Source: Muribaculaceae bacterium
Lineage (GTDB): Bacteria > Bacteroidota > Bacteroidia > Bacteroidales > Muribaculaceae
Reading direction: 5' to 3'
Assembly (NCBI GenBank): GCA_017935045.1
Contig: JAGBIJ010000007.1
Coordinates: 1-32,384 of the forward strand
DNA: 32,384 bases
The notes beneath the pieces were generated by a model. The model made no database searches and was not told the DNA's origin. It saw nothing but the letters and a program-made list of their open reading frames with translations. Below, piece by piece: positions 16,312-23,817 of the stretch (positions within the stretch are counted from its first letter, which is position 1; each line of letters opens with the position of its first letter). A program made the position numbers and the translations under genes.

Positions 16312-17277
16312 ATGAAAAGGGTTATCATGCCGTTTATTTGCATGGTTGCGGCCGTGCTGTCCAGTTGTGGACAGACGGAGCCATGCCAAACGGTGCAGCC
16401 CGTATATGTGCCCGCTGCGCCAGACTATTCAGATATGACCTTCTGGCATATAGATGCTGCACAGGACGAGAGCGGTGTAGATGTTTTTTATATTCCTTCG
16501 ACGTGGGAATATGACTGGACAGCCCCATCCGGAGCAGTGTCCCACTGGGCCGACCCTTCAAACCCGAAGCATCGGGCTGACGTAGAGAACGAAATGACTG
16601 GTGTGGCTGAGTATATGGCTGACGGCAACCGATTCTATTCTCCCCATTACAGGCATATCACGCTCGATTCCTGGGCCACGCTGGATGAAGACACGATAAA
16701 CCGCCGTTATCATGATGTCGCCTATGTCGATGTACGCAACGCGTTCAAGTACTTTCTTGAGCATTTCAGCCAGGGACGCCCATTCATCCTTGCGGGATTC
16801 AGTCAGGGAGGCAAGTCGGTGGTGGAACTTATGAAAACTCTGACTCCAGAGCAACAGCGCCGCATGGTCGCTGCCTATGTATTAGGATATAAGGTAACGC
16901 CAGACGATGTAAAAGCCGCCCCATGGATTAAAGCCGCCGAAGGAGAATGTGACACCGGAGTTACAGTCTGCTATAATTCTGTATCTGACCTGAAATATAT
17001 CAAGCCCATAGTCAGCGCGCCTAATGTAATGTGCATCAATCCGGTCAACTGGAAGACCGATGCCTCTCCGGCTATTCTCAACGATACGATCACGGTCACT
17101 CTCTCCAGTCCATACAATGTGCTTGTCCTTGATGGCTTCGACGGCAGTTATCTGCCGAATATTCTCGACATACTGAATGTCGGGGATTACCACGGCGCTG
17201 AGCCGTGGCTGTACAGCGAATGTCTCCGTGAGAATTTCAAACGTCGCATCAACGCTTACCGCTCATTGGCGCAATAA
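16312..17277 (+). CDS. DUF3089 family lipoprotein, putative esterase/hydrolase
   Basis: A 321-residue lipoprotein whose signal peptide ends in the lipobox VLSSC (Cys19). The mature part resembles the DUF3089 alpha/beta-hydrolase-like family: DVFYIPSTWEYDW near residue 57, RFYSPHYRHIT near 107, and the nucleophile elbow FILAGFSQGGKSV with Ser164. NPVNWKTD and GDYHGAEPWLYSECL (possible catalytic His) follow. The substrate is unknown. The ATG at 16312 begins the signal peptide; a longer frame opens at 16276. It is last in the operon starting with DUF4290, 22 bases after the OmpA-domain gene, and is followed by a strong terminator. Confidence 0.85.
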   Translation: MKRVIMPFICMVAAVLSSCGQTEPCQTVQPVYVPAAPDYSDMTFWHIDAAQDESGVDVFYIPSTWEYDWTAPSGAVSHWADPSNPKHRADVENEMTGVAEYMADGNRFYSPHYRHITLDSWATLDEDTINRRYHDVAYVDVRNAFKYFLEHFSQGRPFILAGFSQGGKSVVELMKTLTPEQQRRMVAAYVLGYKVTPDDVKAAPWIKAAEGECDTGVTVCYNSVSDLKYIKPIVSAPNVMCINPVNWKTDASPAILNDTITVTLSSPYNVLVLDGFDGSYLPNILDILNVGDYHGAEPWLYSECLRENFKRRINAYRSLAQ

Positions 17278-17298
17278 TATATGATATACACGCATACA

Positions 17299-17343
17299 GA
17301 CAGGCCGGCGCACATTTTCCGGGCGCCGGTCTGTCGGTGTTTT
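17299..17343 (+). terminator. Strong terminator closing the murA operon
   Basis: A 13-bp stem GACAGGCCGGCGC (17299-17311) with GCGCCGGTCTGTC (17323-17335), including one G-U pair, has an 11-base loop and is followed by GGTGTTTT. Confidence 0.85.
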
Positions 17344-17435
17344 CATTCCTGTTGAACGAATAATCTAAAAAAGTTTTCGATTTCTGTTGCATTGGGAGGT
17401 ATGCTGCGTTATAGGGGTGAAGCCAATAAAAAACA

Positions 17436-17927
17436 ATGATGAAGACAGAAATATTTGCATCAGCCTACCGCCGGCTCAGGGAGAGACTTCTACCCGGCGC
17501 CGCGCGTATGCTGTCCGACACCGCCGACGGTGAGGATGCGCTGCAAGATGTCTTCTGCCGCCTCTGGACCTGCCGCGACTCGCTTGCCTCGCAAGAAGAC
17601 GTGGAGCGTATGGGAGCCCGTTCGCTTCGAAACGAATGTATCGACACGCTGCGCCGCCGTGCCCGCCGCGACGCAGAGGACGCGACTCCCGCTGACTGCG
17701 CCACTCGGGACTACGACGAGCTGTTTGCCGAAGTCGACAGCCTTATGCGTAAGATTCTGTCTGCACGCGACAGAGAGATTCTTATCCACAGGGAGCGCGA
17801 TGAATGGGAATACGACGAATTGGCGGCATATTATTCCCTGTCTCCTGCCAATCTGCGCATGATAGTGTCGCGGGCGCGCCGTACGGTAAGAGACGAATGG
17901 TTGAATCTGAAAAATCAAAAATCATGA
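17436..17927 (+). CDS. ECF-type RNA polymerase sigma factor
   Basis: A 163-residue sigma-70 family protein of extracytoplasmic-function size, containing only regions 2 and 4. Region 2 is visible in DTADGEDALQDVFCRLW (residues 27-43) with SLRNECIDTLRRRARR after it. Region 4 is in LSARDREIL...YDELAAYYSLSPANLRMIVSRARRTVR. No TAnnTTTG promoter is found upstream, so it may be read from its own ECF-type promoter. A candidate region is TTGCATTGGG to GTTATAG at 17388-17414, but this is a guess. Its stop overlaps the next gene by four bases (ATGA), the usual sign of a sigma/anti-sigma pair. It likely controls the genes up to 20645. Confidence 0.9.
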   Translation: MMKTEIFASAYRRLRERLLPGAARMLSDTADGEDALQDVFCRLWTCRDSLASQEDVERMGARSLRNECIDTLRRRARRDAEDATPADCATRDYDELFAEVDSLMRKILSARDREILIHRERDEWEYDELAAYYSLSPANLRMIVSRARRTVRDEWLNLKNQKS

Positions 17928-18391
17928 AAAAATCTATGGAAGATCATATCCGCAGACTTGAGGCGAAGTATTTCGCCGGAGCTACGACAATAGCCGAAGA
18001 ACGCGAACTGCGTCGATTGTGGAAGGAATCTGCTGAACATCCCGGTCTGGATACTGTGATGGCGGTAATGAGCTACAGCGATGCCGCCGGAGCCCGCAGA
18101 ACATATCGCAGACGCTCCCGCTTCAGAACCGTGCGCGTCGCGGCTGCCGCGACAGTGCTTCTCGCTGCCGGATGGGCAGGTCTGCATTTCTCCGGCGCCT
18201 CCTCCCGTGACTCCGTCTGCATCGCCTACATAGGCGCGGAGCGCATAGATGATTCGGAGACAGTGATGGATATGATGGCAGCCGATCTTGAAATTATGGC
18301 TGAAGCCAGCGAGACATTCGGCCAACAGATAGCAGATGACTTCGACATGATACGTGAAGCCTCGGCCACCCAAAACAACAACACAATTTAG
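17924..18391 (+). CDS. Putative membrane-anchored anti-sigma partner
   Basis: A 155-residue protein with a charged cytoplasmic N-terminal part (IRRLEAKYFAGATTIAEERE), one transmembrane segment (VAAAATVLLAAGWAGLHF, about residues 76-93) and a short acidic periplasmic tail. The tail pattern (MAADLEIMAEASETFGQQIA then DDFDMIREA) recalls the end of the partner protein of the second ECF module in this window. Both N-termini also share a Y/F-x-G-x-T-x-x-EE-x-EL pattern. The family is unnamed to me. Position, ATGA overlap with the sigma gene and topology suggest an anti-sigma or signal-relay role. The ATG at 17924 is preferred over the longer frame beginning at 17804, which lies inside the sigma gene. 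Confidence 0.75.
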   Translation: MKKSMEDHIRRLEAKYFAGATTIAEERELRRLWKESAEHPGLDTVMAVMSYSDAAGARRTYRRRSRFRTVRVAAAATVLLAAGWAGLHFSGASSRDSVCIAYIGAERIDDSETVMDMMAADLEIMAEASETFGQQIADDFDMIREASATQNNNTI

Positions 18392-18400
18392 ACATGCTAT

Positions 18401-18844
18401 ATGAAACGCTTCTTTCTTTTACTGTTTATAATTCTGGCAATCGGCTTTACCGAAGCCTCGGCACAGAGCGGACTTAATATAGAGCCGCTGTTCACATCCG
18501 ATTTTACCCGCGATGCCCGCTGCAAATCCACCCTCATAAGGGGCGATCGTGTCGCACCCTTTTCCCTGCGGCTCTATCGTAGCCTTTCGCTTACAGGTAT
18601 GCCAGGAGCGGCACCGCAGATTGAGGCCAAAGTGCGTAAGGACGGCGCCCGCGCTACCGATAAGGAGGTAAGCTACAAGGCGGGCAGGCTCGCCTACGGT
18701 TTCTACACTCTCCCTCCCGCCGGAGGAATGAACCGCTATATCTTTTATCTGAACAGTGGAGCTGACTCCAGAAACAAGATTGTACTTCTGTATATGGAAG
18801 GAGATGCCACAGCCTCCGAAATCAGAAAAATGCTTAAAAAATAA
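18401..18844 (+). CDS. Small secreted protein (possibly DUF6108)
   Basis: A 147-residue exported protein with a clear signal peptide (MKRFFLLLFIILAIGFTEAS, then AQ). The mature part starts SGLNIEPLFTSDFTRDARCK and contains FSLRLYRSLSLTGMP, SYKAGRLAYGFYTLPPAGGM and LYMEGDATASEIRKMLKK. This resembles small Bacteroidales periplasmic proteins that I associate with DUF6108, but the assignment is from memory. No catalytic motif is apparent. It lies 9 bases after the anti-sigma-like gene and 11 bases before the first barrel-like gene, so it is part of the sigma operon. Confidence 0.75.
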   Translation: MKRFFLLLFIILAIGFTEASAQSGLNIEPLFTSDFTRDARCKSTLIRGDRVAPFSLRLYRSLSLTGMPGAAPQIEAKVRKDGARATDKEVSYKAGRLAYGFYTLPPAGGMNRYIFYLNSGADSRNKIVLLYMEGDATASEIRKMLKK

Positions 18845-18855
18845 TATCTTACACT

Positions 18856-19752
18856 ATGAATATATCAAGATTGACCTTCGCGCTCCTGGCGGCCGCAGGC
18901 GGATTGCTGCCTATGTCGGCCCAGACCGAACAGACCGACACGCTGGCCATAATCAAGGCGCCGCACTCCATCCTTATCACTAAAGGGGAGGGGAGTGCCG
19001 GCATCGAGGTCCGAGGCACAAAAGACAACGAGGATTTTTTCTACGGATATAACGTGGAGACAGACTCCGTGGTCACTGACAATGCGAAAGCAGCCGACAG
19101 CCCGGAGGAATGGAATATCGATTTCCCTTTCAGCTCCAAGGACAAACGCAAAGCCCAGTCTTCGTTACGCGTGCTTAAAAACATATACTGCGGCGCATTT
19201 ATCCCTGTAGCTTCCGCCGACGGACTGAAGACATCGTGGGAAGGCGGTATAGGCGAAATAGTGGGCTACGGTTGGCGACAGTCGCCGCGCGCCCCGATAT
19301 TCTCTGCCGGTTTCGGATTCGGCTTCAGCGAACTGAAATGCTCCAAGGGATATATGTTTGCCAAACAGGGTCAGGCGCTGTCCATAACCCGAGCATCGGA
19401 AGGGGACCGCGATGTCTCCGCCGTATTCCGGCTTTGGTCGCTCCGTTTCCCTTTTATGATGACCTACGAATTCGGCAACAGCCCTGACACCCGTTTCGGC
19501 TTCTCTTTAGGCGTGGTGCTTAACCTCAATGTCAACGCCACCGCTTTCAGCCAGACATGGCATGGCGACGTGCGCTACAAGCAGTTTTTCGACGGATTGC
19601 ACCAGCGTATTATGACCGCCGACATACTCGCCGTAATAGGCGGTGTGGATGCCATCGGCGTATATGTGCGTTACAGTCCCATGCGGCTTATGAAGAAGAA
19701 TTTCGGCCCCGATATGAGCGTGATATCCGTGGGCGGCTCAATCAATTTCTAA
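18856..19752 (+). CDS. Outer-membrane beta-barrel-like protein A
   Basis: A 298-residue exported protein with signal peptide MNISRLTFALLAAAGGLLPM, cleavage after SAQ. An N-terminal periplasmic region (TDTLAIIKAPHSILITKGEG) precedes alternating amphipathic strands rich in Gly and aromatics: FSAGFGFGFSELKCS, ALSITRASEG, LRFPFMMTYEFGNSPDTRFG, VVLNLNVNATAF. The end YVRYSPMRLMKKNF...SVGGSINF matches a terminal barrel strand with Phe last. The gene immediately downstream encodes a related protein sharing the GFGFGF and Y-x-RYSPM motifs. It is probably an outer-membrane barrel of unknown ligand and a target or sensor of the adjacent ECF system. Confidence 0.78.
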   Translation: MNISRLTFALLAAAGGLLPMSAQTEQTDTLAIIKAPHSILITKGEGSAGIEVRGTKDNEDFFYGYNVETDSVVTDNAKAADSPEEWNIDFPFSSKDKRKAQSSLRVLKNIYCGAFIPVASADGLKTSWEGGIGEIVGYGWRQSPRAPIFSAGFGFGFSELKCSKGYMFAKQGQALSITRASEGDRDVSAVFRLWSLRFPFMMTYEFGNSPDTRFGFSLGVVLNLNVNATAFSQTWHGDVRYKQFFDGLHQRIMTADILAVIGGVDAIGVYVRYSPMRLMKKNFGPDMSVISVGGSINF

Positions 19753-19772
19753 CCCTCACAGATACGAATATT

Positions 19773-20645
19773 ATGAACAGGATAATTTCTTTACTGATAT
19801 TTTGCGCTGTCTTCGGCACCACCGTCCTCGCTCACGGCGCCGAGGTGACTGACACGGCGCTGTATATGAAAAACGCCGGATCGGTCATAGTGACTGAGAA
19901 CTCTTCGGCTCTGACAGTGACGGTCAACGACACTGTCACAGGCAACGCCGAGACATTTCACTTCCCCTACGAAGAAGGGAAGAAAGTAAAAAGCACAGCT
20001 TCATATTCGTTGCCGTGGGAGCGTGTACGCAGCAGCAAGGCGCAATGGAATATAGTTACCGGCGGCTTCGGTTTCGGTTTCGTCAACGCATGCGGCTCTC
20101 CGTCGGGATGCGATGTAGAGATGGGCAAATCCTTTGAGTTTACCATCAAGAACGCGCTTGCCGTAGGATACAGCCCGAAAGGGATGCATGATACATTTCA
20201 GGCCGGTATCGGCATGGTATGGCGCAACTATAGGATGACCGGCGACAACCGCTTTTTCCGTATGGACGACGGCTCGGTGGCCGTAGGTCCATACGCCCCC
20301 GGTCTTGTGCCGCAGGGCTCGCGGCTGAAGACATTCTCCCTCTCCTTCCCGGTAACATGGAGTCACAGCTTTTCCCGTCATTTGGGCTTCGACGTATCGG
20401 TCATGCTCAATGCCAATCTCTACGGCAGTCTGAAGACCAAATACCGCAACGCAGAGAACATCCAGACCGAGGAGTTCACAAAAGTCAGCGACATGGTGCG
20501 CAAATTCTCCGTTGACTTTATGGGCACCTTCCGCTTCTGCACCTCGGCCGCGCTCTACATACGATACAGCCCCATGAAAGTACTCAAGACCGGAGCCGGT
20601 CCCGGCTTCACTCCGCTCTCCACCGGCCTGCTTATCTGCTACTGA
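19773..20645 (+). CDS. Outer-membrane beta-barrel-like protein B (related to A)
   Basis: A 290-residue exported protein with signal peptide MNRIISLLIFCAVFGTTVLA. It has the same layout as the preceding protein: an N-terminal segment EVTDTALYMKNAGSVIVTEN comparable with TDTLAIIKAPHSILITK, then GGFGFGFVNACGSPSG, strand-like segments and an end YIRYSPMKVLKTGAGPGFTP. It ends in CY rather than Phe. The pair looks like an old tandem duplication. The ATG at 19773 starts the signal peptide; the frame is open further upstream but that part overlaps the first barrel gene in another frame. It is last in the sigma operon; rpsO follows on its own promoter. Confidence 0.78.
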   Translation: MNRIISLLIFCAVFGTTVLAHGAEVTDTALYMKNAGSVIVTENSSALTVTVNDTVTGNAETFHFPYEEGKKVKSTASYSLPWERVRSSKAQWNIVTGGFGFGFVNACGSPSGCDVEMGKSFEFTIKNALAVGYSPKGMHDTFQAGIGMVWRNYRMTGDNRFFRMDDGSVAVGPYAPGLVPQGSRLKTFSLSFPVTWSHSFSRHLGFDVSVMLNANLYGSLKTKYRNAENIQTEEFTKVSDMVRKFSVDFMGTFRFCTSAALYIRYSPMKVLKTGAGPGFTPLSTGLLICY

Positions 20646-20675
20646 TTAAGAGGGTTTAATATATATGAAAAAATA

Positions 20676-20707
20676 TTTGGCTGAACCGACGAAAATCAGT
20701 AACTTTG
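20676..20707 (+). promoter_or_regulatory. Promoter of rpsO
   Basis: TTTG (20676-20679), 20 bases, then TAACTTTG (20700-20707) and CAC. A near-perfect consensus, with a transcription start near 20714. Confidence 0.85.
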
Positions 20708-20721
20708 CACCGCTTTTGGAC

Positions 20722-20783
20722 TAAGAATCTCCGCGAGCATCCGGCCTTTGGCTGGGCCGGACGCGTCTCAAAGTTGATTCTTA
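20722..20783 (+). promoter_or_regulatory. Folded leader upstream of rpsO, putative S15 regulatory element
   Basis: An 8-bp closing stem TAAGAATC/GATTCTTA (20722-20729 with 20776-20783) encloses a middle helix CGCG/CGCG (20732-20735 with 20762-20765). Inside that is a 7-bp hairpin TCCGGCC/GGCCGGA (20740-20746 with 20755-20761) with an 8-base loop. Together they form a three-part RNA between the transcription start and the rpsO ATG, about 40 bases before the start codon. S15 is known to repress its own mRNA through differing leader structures in several bacteria, so autoregulation is the natural hypothesis. Confidence 0.6.
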
Positions 20784-20825
20784 CCCTGCAAAGCTCAATT
20801 TATCAATAATTTAATATTTACAATC

Positions 20826-21101
20826 ATGCACTTAAGCACTGAAGAGAAGCAAGCCATTTTCGAGAAGTACGGCCAGGGCAAGACCGACACAGGCAGCCCC
20901 GAAAGCCAGATCGCACTGTTCTCAGTACGCATCAAGCACCTGACTGAGCACCTGAAGCAGAACCACAAAGACCACACTACAGAGCGTGCCCTGAAGTCGC
21001 TGGTAGGTCAGCGTCGTAGCCTTCTCGACTATCTGATTCGCAAGGACATCAACCGCTATCGCGCCATCATCGCAAAGAAAGAGCTTGGTATCCGTAAGTG
21101 A
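20826..21101 (+). CDS. rpsO: 30S ribosomal protein S15
   Basis: A 91-residue primary 16S rRNA-binding protein of the small-subunit platform. Family features are TDTGSPESQIALFSVRIKHL (residues 20-39), LKQNHKDHTTERALKSLVGQ and RRSLLDYLIRKDINRYRAII. Length is typical. It is a single-gene unit with its own promoter, a folded leader and a terminator with a T run, upstream of an unrelated secreted protein. Nothing in the protein is unusual. Confidence 0.97.
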   Translation: MHLSTEEKQAIFEKYGQGKTDTGSPESQIALFSVRIKHLTEHLKQNHKDHTTERALKSLVGQRRSLLDYLIRKDINRYRAIIAKKELGIRK

Positions 21102-21127
21102 TTCACACTCTCATCGAAGACCTCAAG

Positions 21128-21158
21128 AGCGTCCCTGCCTCGGCACGGACGCTTTTTT
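21128..21158 (+). terminator. Terminator of rpsO
   Basis: The 7-bp stem AGCGTCC/GGACGCT (21128-21134 with 21147-21153), with an inner TGCC/GGCA helix, is followed by six Ts. Confidence 0.88.
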
Positions 21159-21267
21159 CATTATCAAACATTTAATCGCAACATATCCTGACATGACTGT
21201 GAAAGCTCCAGTCTCTATTTTTTGTGCTATTATTTTCACTTTGTGACATAAAGTGAGATTTTTTTAG

Positions 21268-21275
21268 TATATTTG
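21268..21275 (+). promoter_or_regulatory. -7 box upstream of the LRR-transglutaminase gene
   Basis: TATATTTG fits TAnnTTTG and is followed by CAAAG. A TTTG at 21240-21243 is 24 bases upstream, longer than usual. The leader would be about 68 bases. Confidence 0.55.
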
Positions 21276-21349
21276 CAAAGCATATTGTTTGTAAAAAAGG
21301 TTAGCTTGGGGGATGCCCGGACAGCCATAACAATTATAATACTTTGGAT

Positions 21350-23275
21350 ATGAAGCGTTTTATCTTTTCAGTTTTGGCTGTGGCTGCTGTGTGCGGCGGA
21401 ACGGCTATGATGTATGGACGGCCTAAAAAGGTCAAAGTGGCGGCGGGGCAGCTCGAGAGACTTGTGAAGCCTTCTGATTTCAAGAAGACTGACGCGCTTG
21501 AAATAGCCGGTACGCTCAACAATACTGACCTGATTTACTTGCGCCGTCTCTGCGGGCGTGATACCGTGGGCACGGTGTTGCCGCCACTATTAAAATCGCT
21601 GAATATCAAGAATGTGAAGTTTGAAAGGTCGGGCGCGCCATATTTTTTCAAAACCGAAAAGCACGAATATTCTGTCAGTTCGCCGCATACGCTGCCTGCC
21701 GCAGTCTTTTACCAGTTGCCCCTGGAAAATATCGTTCTGCCGGAAAGGCTTGACACGTTGGGCAGCTATTCGCTGTTCGGCACTCATCTGACAGAGCTGT
21801 CGCTGCCTGGCAACGTGATAGTCTGTGACGCCGCTATCGGCAGCGACTCCCTGCTGACAGAGCTGAGTCTGCCGCCTATGGCTACCGGGCTGTCGCCTGA
21901 TGCATATAATCTTCCCAATCTCAGATCAATCCGTTACTCCGACATCGACTATTTGCCGAGCGGATCGTTTAGAGGTATGCCGCAGCTGGAGGAAATAATC
22001 TTCGACGGATTGATAGGACATATCGACGGTTATCAGATAGCCGGTTGCCCGAAGCTGAAAAGGGTAGTATTCAATGGACCGATTATGAGTACCGGCGGTC
22101 TGCAGTTTGCCTTCGGTTGTCCCGCTCTGGAGGAAATCAGTGTGAACTCCATAGGGGTAGGCTTCGGTCTTGTTGACAATGACAGCTGCCCCCGGCTTCA
22201 AGGTATAACTGTGAACGGCGGTATAATCAGCTCTGCGAATACAGATAAAGTGCCTGCGACTCCTCTGATGAAGATAAAATCCAACCCACAGCTGCTTGCC
22301 GACATTGACCGGCTGGTAAACTGGCAGACCGGGCATCTCGGCGCCAAAGGATTTCTCGGCAGACTTACACGAAGTTATGCCGGCAATATGCCTGAAATCC
22401 TGGATTCGCTTGGATTGAATGAGCAGGCCGTAAGGCTTGCTGCAGCACGCACGGCTTACCGCAATCCCGACGATGACAAGACCAAACTGCAGTTACTCAA
22501 GGAGGCTGCGCCATACGCGGCCTATACAGGAGACAAGGACCTGACTTTCAGCTATGCTCTGCCTTCTGATTCGCTGCTCGCCCGCTCTCGTGAGTACTTC
22601 AATCTGGACAGCATCGCCGGTAATGGTGACGATGTGTCTCGTATCAAAAACCTGCTTTACTGGGTACATGACCTTGTGCGTCACGATGGCTCGTCGTCGT
22701 GGCCTGACTGTCGCTTCAATCTTGTGGACCTGCATAAAGTATGTCAGGAACAGAATCGCGGGCTCAACTGCCGCTTCATGGCCATGATGCTCACAGAGGC
22801 TTTGCTGGCCGAAGGTATACCCGCCCGGTATCTCACGTGTCAGTCGAAGGCTTATGATGAAGATTCGGATTGCCATGTCATCTGCATTGCCTGGTCTGAC
22901 TCACTGAAGAAATGGATATGGGTAGATCCTACTTTCGCCGCATACGTGACTGACGGCGATGGACTGCTGCTCCATCCGGGAGAGGTCAGACAGCGTCTGC
23001 GCGAGGGGCTGCCGCTGATTCTCAATGCTGACGCCAACTGGAACCATAAGTCCGCCCAGACCAAGGAGTATTACCTTGACGAATATATGGCCAAGAACCT
23101 TTATGTCATATCGGCTAACCTGATGCAGCAGTCTGAGCCGGAAGGACCGGCAGACCACGCTCAGGGCAAAGTCTGCGCTCTGGTTCCCGAGGGATTTGAC
23201 TTCACGCACGCGCATTACCCCGTCTCCGACGACTCTATTTTCTGGGCTCCGCCGGTTCTTGCCCGTACGGAATAA
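21350..23275 (+). CDS. Secreted leucine-rich-repeat protein with transglutaminase-like domain
   Basis: A 641-residue exported protein with signal peptide MKRFIFSVLAVAAVCGGTAM. Residues 45-290 hold irregular BspA-type leucine-rich repeats (for example LTELSLPGNV, LTELSLPPMA, LEEIIFDGLI, LKRVVFNGPI, LEEISVNSIG). Residues 430-530 form a transglutaminase-like domain with the full triad in order: Cys474 in NRGLNCRFMAM, His509 in SDCHVICIAW and Asp526 in WIWVDPTF. The domain could be a peptidase or amide-bond-forming enzyme acting on proteins bound by the repeats. The ATG at 21350 is used; a TTG at 21344 adds two residues. It stands alone after rpsO. Confidence 0.83.
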   Translation: MKRFIFSVLAVAAVCGGTAMMYGRPKKVKVAAGQLERLVKPSDFKKTDALEIAGTLNNTDLIYLRRLCGRDTVGTVLPPLLKSLNIKNVKFERSGAPYFFKTEKHEYSVSSPHTLPAAVFYQLPLENIVLPERLDTLGSYSLFGTHLTELSLPGNVIVCDAAIGSDSLLTELSLPPMATGLSPDAYNLPNLRSIRYSDIDYLPSGSFRGMPQLEEIIFDGLIGHIDGYQIAGCPKLKRVVFNGPIMSTGGLQFAFGCPALEEISVNSIGVGFGLVDNDSCPRLQGITVNGGIISSANTDKVPATPLMKIKSNPQLLADIDRLVNWQTGHLGAKGFLGRLTRSYAGNMPEILDSLGLNEQAVRLAAARTAYRNPDDDKTKLQLLKEAAPYAAYTGDKDLTFSYALPSDSLLARSREYFNLDSIAGNGDDVSRIKNLLYWVHDLVRHDGSSSWPDCRFNLVDLHKVCQEQNRGLNCRFMAMMLTEALLAEGIPARYLTCQSKAYDEDSDCHVICIAWSDSLKKWIWVDPTFAAYVTDGDGLLLHPGEVRQRLREGLPLILNADANWNHKSAQTKEYYLDEYMAKNLYVISANLMQQSEPEGPADHAQGKVCALVPEGFDFTHAHYPVSDDSIFWAPPVLARTE

Positions 23276-23280
23276 AATTC

Positions 23281-23306
23281 ACGCCGCAGTGTCACAAAAG
23301 CGGCGT
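23281..23306 (+). terminator. Hairpin after the LRR-transglutaminase gene
   Basis: A perfect 7-bp stem ACGCCGC/GCGGCGT with a 12-base loop starts 6 bases past the stop codon. There is no T run, so it may instead act as an mRNA 3' end stabiliser. Confidence 0.45.
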
Positions 23307-23340
23307 AAGAGCAGTTACATGATAAAACGAACGTAGACAG

Positions 23341-23817
23341 ATGACACTCGATGAGTTTAAAGAAAATGTCTTGGCCTGGCAAGGGCTGATGTATGCCGTT
23401 GCCAGGCGGACAGGACTTTCTGACGATGATGCCGCCGATGTCACGCAGGAAGCGATACTCAGACTCTGGAACAACCGGATGCGTCTGTCTGCCATAGAGG
23501 ATATAAAGGGATATTGCCTGAAGACTCTGCGCAACGAATGTTACTCGTTTTTTCGTAAAAACGTCCCGGACTGTCCCATTGATGAAATAGGTGATATACC
23601 TTGCGCGGAAAACGAAGCGCAGAAGATAGATTGCTCGGCGGAGCGCCTGCTTCAGATTATAGACCGTCTTCCCGCCGGACAGGGAACGGTAATGAGAATG
23701 AGGTGTTTTGCAGACATGGAGTATGATGAAATCGCTGATGCCACCGGATACTCTGAGGCTAATGTGCGGCAGCTGCTTTCAAGAGCGAGGAAAAAGATAC
23801 GTAATTATTTTAACTGA
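23341..23817 (+). CDS. ECF-type RNA polymerase sigma factor (second)
   Basis: A 158-residue ECF sigma factor. Region 2 is seen in LSDDDAADVTQEAILRLWNN (residues 27-46), then IKGYCLKTLRNECYSFFRK. Region 4 is in LPAGQGTVMRMRCFADMEYD and EIADATGYSEANVRQLLSRARKKIR. It differs clearly from the first sigma factor in this window, so it is not a recent duplicate. The ATG at 23341 follows a short gap after the hairpin at 23281-23306, with no TAnnTTTG promoter seen. Its stop shares one base with the next start. It likely regulates the downstream partner and DUF4252 genes. Confidence 0.92.
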   Translation: MTLDEFKENVLAWQGLMYAVARRTGLSDDDAADVTQEAILRLWNNRMRLSAIEDIKGYCLKTLRNECYSFFRKNVPDCPIDEIGDIPCAENEAQKIDCSAERLLQIIDRLPAGQGTVMRMRCFADMEYDEIADATGYSEANVRQLLSRARKKIRNYFN

